A DNA stretch of 64,000 nt from Orychophragmus violaceus. Taxonomy: Eukaryota > Streptophyta > Magnoliopsida > Brassicales > Brassicaceae. Numbering within the stretch: position 1 is the stretch's first letter; every line of letters starts with the position of its first letter. The translations under genes and the position numbers were made by a program. Positions 47,816 through 57,400 of the stretch are shown here, in pieces. Where the stretch lies: assembly GCA_030180135.1 (NCBI GenBank), contig CM058230.1:17547082-17611081 (forward strand), in the 5' to 3' direction. The notes below the pieces were generated by a model, which had not been told where the DNA came from, did not search any database, and saw only the letters and a list, made by a program, of their open reading frames with translations.

Positions 47816-49330
47816 TGTAGGAACTGTTTAGTTGATCCTGATGTAATTCACAGATTCATATCAACCTAAACATACAGATCTAGGTTCTCTTGAATAGAAA
47901 CATTACATGATCTCACCTTTTACCTGTTTGTTGCAGCGGAAGGAATTGAACAGGTCAGAGATCAGAGAGATGCACCGAGGGATGAATCCTCCAAAGGTTC
48001 ACACACGCTTTCACAGGAAACAGCTGCTAGACCACAAGGGGAACTCGGCGCAGAGAGAGAGAGTTTACGGCTCAAGTGTTATTAGGGTTAATCAGTCTGA
48101 AACTCGAGTTTTATGACACAAAACTCGTCCTGTTCCGTTTGGGCCATTTGGCCCAAACACCAATTAACTCGACGGCGTGCAGGCACTGCATCGATCGATG
48201 CACCTTGTGCATCGATCGATACACAGTACCTAAACCGTTTTATTCTCTCTAAGTACAGTAAATGCCTAGCACTTTTACCGTACTTCTGCTAAACCGTTCC
48301 TACACATTTTCCTGTTAGCTTAGGCGTGTGACCCATATGGGATCATATAATAAAGGCAATAAGTCCAAGACTTATAGATCATGAGCGGACTCTAGCAAGC
48401 CATCATGACCCCCAGTATTATATGACTTATGTCTGATCATTGACATACTCTTACTTTCTAGAGACAGTACCGAGATTACTGGACACAATTCCAACAATCT
48501 CCCACTTGTACTGGAATCTCTGTATTCATAATCCTTTTGTCACAATATCTCGATTAGTCATAAGGCAAGATTGGTGTCATCCTTATAAAGCCTAATCTTG
48601 TTCATCGGACTCTGATTTGATACTGACAATCTAAACGACTCGGGAAAGTCCGTTTGAGCATGGCCATGCGTTTTCCAGTATTCAAATCTCCGATTGGCCT
48701 AGAGATATTCACTCCATTTATATTGGAGGGACAAATCCCATCTTGTTCCATCACTGTAAACTACTTATTTCATAATGTACCCAAACAAGGTCCTTATAAC
48801 TATCGCAGAACGATAGCGTTAGACAATGATCAAAGTGCATCAGTCCATGTGCAGTCACATGCATGCGAACTCAGGTCTAAGGACTATACTCTATAGTCGT
48901 AGTAAGAATCTCTTATGACACAGATATAAATATCCTGAAGAGTTCTTATAAGCGGGTCTTGTCCGGTCGTATGTTCCCAAACATACACCTATGTACTGAC
49001 TTTGATGCCGCGCATCTATGACACACTGAGACTTTGTCATAAGTCACGTACCAATCCAGTCTCACACGGTTGTTGGTGTTCCAGTTTCAACAACCTTCGA
49101 CTAGGGACAGGATGATATAAAACATTTATCAAATATAGGGCCTCATGATCAAGCTAAATGACTTCGATGACTCAAGATCAAGTCACTTACTTCGATGACC
49201 TATAAAATGCTTCATATCATTTTGGAACGATTATTTCATCACAGTTAAAATAATCTTGAAATAATAATTTCATTAAAACATAAAATAATGTTTTACAAGA
49301 ACATATCAAATAACTAAAATAAAGCTCGCA
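47816..49330 (-). repeat. Copia-2 3' LTR, copy 2
   Basis: On the minus strand it begins at about TGCGAGC (49330), directly after GAGTGGGAG, and ends CTACA at 47816. A paired motif lies at 48184-48225 (cores 48192/48213). Compared with copy 1, about 850 bp (48231-49078 against 46771-47618) differ at one base that I could find, whereas the left 400 bp differ at roughly 15-20%. Confidence 0.82.
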
Positions 49331-49351
49331 AAACTCCCACTCAAATTTAGA

Positions 49352-51889
49352 TTACATTTCAATGTTTCTAATGCCTACAGCTTCAGTCAGGAACTCGAGC
49401 TTAGGCCTTGGGAGTGGCTTTGTCAACGGATCAGCGACATTATCATCTGTCGGAACTCGGCTGATCTTGACTTCCTTTCTATTAATGATGTCACGTATCA
49501 AGTGATATCTTCTTTGAACATGCTTGGATTTCTGGTGTGATCTTGGTTCCTTTGCCTGAGCTATAGCACCATTGTTGTCACAAAACAGTGCCAGAGGCTC
49601 AGCCGCATCTGGTATCACACCTAGTTCCATAATGAACTTTCGTATCCAAACAGCTTCCTTCGCTGCCTCTGAGGCGGCGATATATTCAGCTTCTGTAGTG
49701 GAATCTGCAACGGTATCTTGCTTGGAGCTTCTCCAACTGATTGCACCGCCATTCAGACAAAAGATATAACCGGACTGTGACCGGAAATCATCTGTGTCTG
49801 TCTGGAAACTTGCGTCCGTGAATCCACTGACTTTAAGCACATCACTTACACCGTACACCAAGAACTTATCCTTAGTATGTCTTAGATACTTCAAGATATT
49901 CTTTACGGCAATCCAATGGTTTTCACCTGGATTTGACTGGTATCTACTCGTCATGCTCAATGCATAAGCAACATCAGGACGAGTACAGATCATGGCATAC
50001 ATGACAGATCCTATTGCAGATGCATAAGGAATATTCTTCATGCGCTCAAGCTCAGCAGCTGACGTAGGGCTCTGCTTCTTGCTTAGCGTTGTGCCATGTA
50101 CCATTGGCGTGAAGCCCTTCTTGGAATCTTTCATGCTGAATCTTTGTAGGACTTTGTCAATGTATGAGTCTTGACACAAGCCTATCAGCCTCTTAGGTCT
50201 ATCTCGATAGATCCTAATTCCAAGAACGTATGCGGCTTCACCCATGTCTTTCATGGAAAAACAACTTCCAAGCCAGTCTTTTACAGACTTCAGCATTGGA
50301 ACGTCGTTTCCGAGAAGCAGTATGTCATCGACATACAGAATAAGAAATACAATTTTGCTCCCACTAGATTTCTTATACACGCATTGTTCTTCTTCGTTTC
50401 TAATGAAGTCAAATTGCTTGATCGCTTCATCAAAACGAAGATTCCAGCTCCTCGATGCTTGCTTCAATCCATAAATGGATTTATGAAGCTTGCATACTTT
50501 CCCAGCATTCTTTGGATCTATGTAACCGTCAGGTTGCGTCATATACACATCCTCTTCCAGAATACCATTCAGGAAGGCGGTTTTCACGTCCATCTGCCAA
50601 ATTTCATAATCATGAAAAGCTGCAGTTGCTAGTAGAATCCGAATAGATTTCATCATAGCCACTGGTGAATAGGTTTCATCGTAGTCCACACCGTGAACTT
50701 GTCTGAAACCTTTTGCCACCAACCTGGCTTTGTAAATCTGGACATTTCCATCCACGTCAATCTTCTTCTTGAAGATCCATTTGCACTCGATGGCTTTTAC
50801 ACCAACGGGTAAGTCAACTAACGAAAACACTTGGTTGACCGACATGGAGTCCATTTCGGAATCAGTGGCCTTGCGCCACTTAGAGGAATCTGGGCCCATC
50901 ATGGCTTGATTGAAGTTCGATGGTTCATCACCATCAATGATCAAAAGATCATGACAGTTAGTCACGAGGAATCCTTGATATCTCTCGGGTTCGTGACGGA
51001 TCCTCCCGGATCTTCGAACTTCAGGTACTACAGGTTCAGGCTCTACAATTTCTTGTAGGTCCTCCTGCTGCTCTTCCTCATTAGGTTGAGAAGTATCCTG
51101 TTCATCTTGAATTTCTTCAAGCAGTACCTTACTCCCACTGTCTTTCTTAAAGAGAAACTCTCTCTCAAGAAAGTTACAATCCCGGGCAACAAAGATCTTG
51201 TTCTCGGAACGTAGATAGAAGTAATAAGCCTTGGTTTCCCGTGGATAACCAATGAAGTAGCATTTGTCAGATTTTGGTGTAAGCTTGTCTGAGATCAATC
51301 TCTTGACGTAGGCTTCACAACCCCAAATTCTTAGATAAGACAGCACTGGAGCTTCTCCAGTCCATAATTCATATGGTGTCTTTGCTACTGCTTTTGATGG
51401 CGCTCTGTTTAGAGTGAACACTGCTGTTAGCAGAGCATATCCCCAAAGGGATATTGGAAGGTCTGTGTGACTCATCATAGATCGAACCATATCCAATAAG
51501 GTCCGATTTCTCCTCTCAGACACACCATTCCATTGAGGTGTTCCAGGAGGAGTGATTTGGGATACGATCCCACACTCTCTCAGATGATCACTGAATTCCT
51601 GGCTTAAGTATTCTCCTCCTCGGTCGGACCGAAGAGCCTTAATGCTTTTGCCAAGTTGGTTCTGTACTTCATTTTGGAATTCTCTGAACTTCTCAAAAGA
51701 TTCAGACTTATGTTTCATCAAATAAACATATCCATACCTACTGAAATCATCAGTGAAGGTAATGAAGTACTGATAGTTTCCTCTTGCATTTGTGGACATT
51801 GGGCCACACACATCAGTGTGTATCAGGCCCAATAAGTCACTGGCCCTCTCGTTAGGTTTATTAAAGGGGGCCCGTGTCATTTTGCCCAT
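49352..51889 (-). pseudogene. Copia-2 pol: integrase, RT, RNase H
   Basis: An 845-codon open frame runs from the Athila-4 border. The integrase core has the acid triad at residues 26 (HTDVCGP), 89 (RSDRGGEY) and 125 (GVSERRNRT), giving the D-35-E spacing. The RT has WIFKKKIDVDGNVQIYKARLVAKGF, then MDVKTAFLNG and YVDD at 519-522. The copia-type RNase H has DASFQTDTDD and TTEAEYIA. The end VADPLTKPLPRPKLEFL is typical of the superfamily. This half shows no stop or frameshift. It is called a pseudogene because Athila-4 separates it from gag and one frameshift lies upstream. Confidence 0.92.
51885..51889. repeat. Target-site duplication CCCAT (left)
   Basis: It matches CCCAT at 61657-61661, on the far side of Athila-4. 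Confidence 0.95.
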
Positions 51890-53087
51890 TGATAGGTCAA
51901 GAATTAATCCCTATACTAAACTGCAAGTGTACAGCAATGTCAAAGTAGTATATAGGGTTATCGAATCCACAGGGACACTTGGTCTCAAGAGAATCAAACC
52001 GTAGGGAATGAATACTAGAAATAAGCAATGTGATTGTATTGAAAATAGTGCAAGAAAGTAAATCAGTAGCAGGGATTATTGGTTGTGAAAGCAAGTAATT
52101 AAAAGCGTCAAACCTAGGGTATTCTCAGGAAATCAGACTAGCAGACAGTTCATTCAGCAAGGATCTAATTAAGCACAGTTCTAGAACTCAAAACACAGAT
52201 ATAGAATTAACCAAATTCCTTTGCGATAATTCTCTAAGTCTAAGTGCAGCAAACCAAACTTCCGTTTGCGAGAACTAACAGATTAAACTAGCATTAATCC
52301 CAAGTTTGATATGTTCACAATTATCCTAAACCAAACTTTCGTTTGCGCAAAGTTTAATTGCCCAATTTAATTAGTTCAGATTCCTAAACCCCACTTCCGT
52401 GACGTATTTAGCAACCTAAGATCTAGATTCTAATTGATCAGGTTAGAACTAGCTTTAAGCACAATTAAATTGAAGAACAGATATAGTTTGAATCCTTAAC
52501 TGAAATTGAACAAGTCTAGCAAGTCATGAAATCCTATGTGAGAAACCCTAAGTCTAACTAGGAATCTACTCAGACATAGATAATGAAAACATGATCATAT
52601 GATAAGTAAATTGCATAAAAGAATAAGAGTAAAAGGGGTTCGAAATCTTCTCCAAATACAGATGATGAATTAGGTTCAGATCAGCCCCAAAAGCTCTAAA
52701 AATCCTCTGCTCTTAATTATGAAAGTGTATCTAATAAAAACTCTAAAAACTCTATTATATAGGCACAATCTCGGCCAGGGGCTTCTTTGTAAATATCAGG
52801 AACTTCTGGATCAAAGTGCAATATCTTGATTCTTCTAAACCGCCGAACTTTTGGCCCATCTCGCTGGTGCAACGATCGTTGCTAGAGTGCAACGATCGAC
52901 ACCTTTCTCTGTTTCGGACAGTGAACTCTATCTCTCGGCCAATCACTCCAAAAATCTCCAAAATGCTCCATAATCTCCAATTTAGCTCCCAACCTGATTA
53001 TACCTGTAAAAGACTCTAAACAAAGACAAAAGACACTAAAACACATCTATATCATGGCCTAAAACTAGTAAAAACCATGATATATCA
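51890..53087 (-). repeat. Athila-4 3' LTR (1,198 bp)
   Basis: On the minus strand it runs TGATATATC...CTATCA. It has the U3-end inverted repeat, a paired motif at 52867-52903 (cores 52873/52893) and TATATAAT at 52754-52761. Boxes of CCAAACTTTCGTTTGCG type lie near 52211, 52254 and 52331, with a weaker one near 52389. Confidence 0.95.
52754..52761 (-). promoter_or_regulatory. TATA-like box in Athila-4 LTR
   Basis: TATATAAT on the minus strand lies about 112 bp downstream of the paired CGATCG motif. Athila-1, -2 and -3 have a TATA-like sequence at nearly the same distance. The 5' LTR has the same sequence at 61323-61330. Confidence 0.65.
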
Positions 53088-54446
53088 ACTCCCCCACACT
53101 TAGCCTTTGCTTGCCCTCAAGCAAAACATAGAACTAAAACATGGTGAAGAGGTTTGAAAACTCTTCAGAAACTCATTTCATCTTAGAAGCTACAATACTC
53201 AGATTCCCCTTAGTAAACCACTGAAAGAATCAATCACAGGATATCAAGACCAACATGTACTTCCCCCACACTTAGCAACTGTCCTAGGTAAACTCCACAA
53301 TCACATTCAAGCATTCAAATTCTCCCTACTGACTTCTGCAAGTATTTAAGTGCGGTCTCACCTAAGGAGTATCGATCTAAAGGCACATGGATTCTTACCT
53401 AATCAGCTCTAGACCACCATACTATCTTTCTCTAGTCCCTTTCTTCTCTTTCCCTTCTTTAACAACTGATTTTTCCCCACTGGGTATCATTTTATTTTTT
53501 TTATCAGTGTTCTTCCCGTTATGGGGTGTACTTTGGACACATTCCATGGATCACATGAGAGATAATAGTGTTTGCTACTATTCTCATGACCACTTCGGAG
53601 TTACTAACTCATCCTCAGTTTATTATTTTTTTTTTTTTTTACTTTATAGAAGGGGAGAAGGGAACTAAATAGGACAGGTTTACAGGCTGTGTCAGAACTA
53701 ACAGGGAATCCGACATAAAGTATACCAAGCCCTTAGGTGAGAAAATCTAAGTCAGTATTAGGGGTGAAGTCAGTAAAAGGATCCTCTGATACCTGAAGTG
53801 ATGTGGGTGTTCCCAGTAGGTTGATCCGTGTCTGAGTTTTCTAACAGTCAGAGATAGATCCTGCAACTTCATCCCAATGGTTACTTAAGTTCCTGCAAGT
53901 TTTGTAAATCTCCTCCGAAAATCATAGTTTCTTACTTAAACAATTTTGACTCAATAAAACAAAAAATTTTGAAAAACGGACTGACTCTTAAGAAAACAGA
54001 AAGATAAACGTCAGTAGCACCTCCCCCACACTTAAGACACACTGTCCCCAGTAGTGTCCAGCGAAGGATCGGTAAAAAGAAAATAAATTGAAAAGGTGAA
54101 ATCATGTCTGTCGGGTTACCTCTGTCGCACAGCATCGATCGGTGCATTAGATGCATCGACCGTTACTTGGCGATTTTCGTGTATGGTCGATCGTTGCTCA
54201 GGACCGCAACGATCGCTGCAATGCGATTCATTTCGTGTTGTGACGATCGATGCAGAAATGCATCGATCGCTGCACTGCGATTTTGTCCGAGACCTGCAAA
54301 CATGACTGCACCAGAAACAAAAACAAACGTAAAATCCTAACAAAAACACCAAAAATTAAGTAGAAAAACACCAGTACCTAATGGTGGGTTGCCTCCCACC
54401 CAGCGCTTGTTTAAGGTCAATAGCTTGACCGGACGCGCAAGATCTT
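53088..54446 (-). other. Athila-4 3' region
   Basis: No gene is present. Polypurine tracts lie at 53088-53101 (abutting the LTR), 53260-53273 and 54020-54033. Paired motifs lie at 54131-54174, 54184-54228 and 54239-54283. The conserved post-stop block is at 54383-54431, 15 nt after the stop codon. Confidence 0.85.
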
Positions 54447-57400
54447 TCAGGTTGAGGGTGCAGCATCCAGAGGCAAAATCTGTCCTCTGGGAATCTCGGC
54501 CTTAGCCCAATAGTGTTTTACCCTCTGCCCATTCACAGCAAACTCATTACCTTCCTTGCCTATTAGTATGACAGCTCCATATGGACGCACTTCTTTTATT
54601 GTGTAAGGACCGGACCATCTTGATTTCAGCTTTCCTGGAAACAAGTGTAGACGAGAATTGTATAGAAGTACCTGGTCATTAGGCTCAAACCGTCTAGAAA
54701 CAATCTTTTTATCATGATAAGCCTTTGTCCTCTCCTTGTACAGCTTTGAGTTCTCATAGGCAAGATGTCTAATCTCATCCAACTCATTAAGCTGTATCAG
54801 TCTTCTTTCTGCAGCTGATTTAAGGTCAAAGTTCATCTGCTTCACAGCCCATGCTGCTTTGTGCTCAAGTTCCACAGGCAGATGGCAGGCTTTTCCATAC
54901 AACAAGTGAAATGGAGTAGTCCCTAATGGTGTTTTGAATGCAGTCCTGTAAGCCCATAAAGCATCATCAAGCTTAGCTGCCCAATCTTTTCTTGTCTTCC
55001 CAACTGTTTTCTCCAAGATCTCCTTGATTTGTCTGTTGGAAACTTCTACCTGTCCACTAGTCTGTGGGTGATAAGGAGTAGCAACTCGGTGATGCACCCC
55101 ATGCTTCTTTAAGAGCTTCTCAAATACCTTATTAATAAAGTGAGACCCTCCATCACTAATTACTATCCTGGGTACCCCAAATCTAGGGAATATAATGGAT
55201 TTGAATAGCTTAATGACTACTGAAGAATCATTGGTTGGACTAGCTATTGCTTCTACCCACTTGGATACATAATCCACAGCAACCAATATGAACTTATTCC
55301 CAAAAGATGAGGGAAAGGGACCCATAAAATCTATGCCCCAGCAATCAAAAACCTCAACCTCAAGAATGAAATTCTGAGGCATCTCATGCTTTCTGCTGAT
55401 TTTCCCTCTCCTTTGGCAGGCATCACAATGAGAAATAAAAGAGTGAGTATCAGCGAACATTGTAGGCCACCAGAAGCCTGCCTGCAAAACCTTAGATACA
55501 GTCTTAAAAGTAGCAAAATGTCCTGCGTAATCTGATCCGTGACAATGGAATAGGATGTCTGGAACTTCTGATTCAGCAACACATCTCCTATAAAGGCCAT
55601 CCGAACAGTGCTTATAGAGGTAAGGTTCATCCCAATAGTACCTCCTAAGTTCTCTGAAAAACCTCTTCTTCTCATATCCTTTTAGATTATCCGGTTCAGC
55701 CTCTGCAGCTAGATAATTGGCTATGTCTGCATACCATGGTTGATCATTTGTCGAGACAGCATAAATCTCAAACTCATGTTTTCCAATCCGTATCGTAAAA
55801 GTCTCTGGGTCTGCGTTCGCGCTGCAACGATCGTTGCAGCCAGATGTATCGATCGCTACCGCCCTGATAGATGCATCGATCGATGCTGATGTTGCATCGA
55901 TCGATGCAATGCGATTAATCCGACAGTTTTGCAGATCTCTGCCCAAATCTGTCTCACAGATTGTCCCAACCATATTGACGTTTTCCTCAGGCAAATAGTC
56001 ATTGATTGGCACGTCATCTTCTATCAGCATCCTAGAAAGATGATCAGCAACTCCATTCTCAACTCCTTTCTTATCTCTTACTTCAATATCAAATTCCTGG
56101 AGCAACAAGATCCATCTCAACAGTCTTGGCTTAGCATCCTTCTTCTGCATCAGATACTTCAGGGCTGAATGATCAGTGTGTACAATCACCTTGGAGCCAA
56201 CAAGATAAGAGCGAAATTTCTCAAATGCAAAGACAACTGCTAACAGCTCCTTCTCTGTAGTGGCATAGTTCCTTTGTGCATCATCCAGTGTCCTACTGGC
56301 ATAATAGATAGCATGAAGCTTTCTATTTTTCCTTTGTCCAAGAACAGCTCCTACAGCATAGTCACTTGCATCACACATTACTTCGAAAGGCAAATCCCAA
56401 TCCGGTGGCTGAACTATGGGAGCACTTACTAAGGCCTGCTTGATCTGTTCAAATGCGGTTTGACAATCTGCAGTGAACTCAAACTTGGTGTCTTTACACA
56501 GCAAAGCAGTTAATGGCCTAGCAATCTTACTGAAATCCTTGATGAACCGTCTATAGAAACCAGCATGTCCAAGAAAGCTTCTAATAGACTTAACAGAATC
56601 AGGTGCCTGCAGGTTCGTCATTACCTCGATCTTGGCGCGGTCCACCTCTATTCCTGCTTCGGACACCTTATGTCCAAGCACAATGCCATCTCTGACCATA
56701 AAATGACACTTCTCCCAGTTAAGAACTAAGTGCTTTTCTTCACATCTTTTCAAAACCTTACACAGATTATCTAAGCATTCATTATAGGATGATCCATATA
56801 CTGAGAAATCATCCATGAATACTTCCATAAAATCCTCAATCATATCTGTGAATATGGACATCATGCATCTCTGGAAAGTGGCTGGTGCATTACAGAGTCC
56901 AAAGGGCATCCTACGGTAGGCGAATGTCCCATATGGACAAGTGAAAGTGGTCTTTCCTTGATCCTCTGGATGGATGGGGATCTGAAAGAAACCTGAGTAT
57001 CCATCTAAAAAGCAGTAGTAAGGATGATTTGCTAACCTTTCGAGCATCTGATCAATAAAAGGTAGGGGGAAGTGATCTTTTCTAGTCGCGGCATTCAGTT
57101 TCCTGTAATCTATGCACATCCTGTGTCCCGTCACAGTCCTAGTAGGTATCAGCTCGTTCTTCTCATTCTTAACAACTGTAACTCCACCTTTCTTAGGTAC
57201 TACATGGACTGGACTTACCCAATCACTGTCTGAAATGGGATAGATGATCCCAGCATCTAGGAGTTTCATAATCTCCTTTTTGACTACTTCCTGCAGATTA
57301 GGATTAAGTCTCCTCTGATGTTCGATTGATGTCTTGGACTCATCCTCGAGATGTATCCGATGCATGCACAGCTCTGGTGAGATACCTGAAATGTCATTAA

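Noticed and set aside
47194..48896. Two identical 80-codon frames
   Set aside because: They lie in the near-identical core of the tandem Copia-2 LTR units; no start context, domain or independent conservation is visible.
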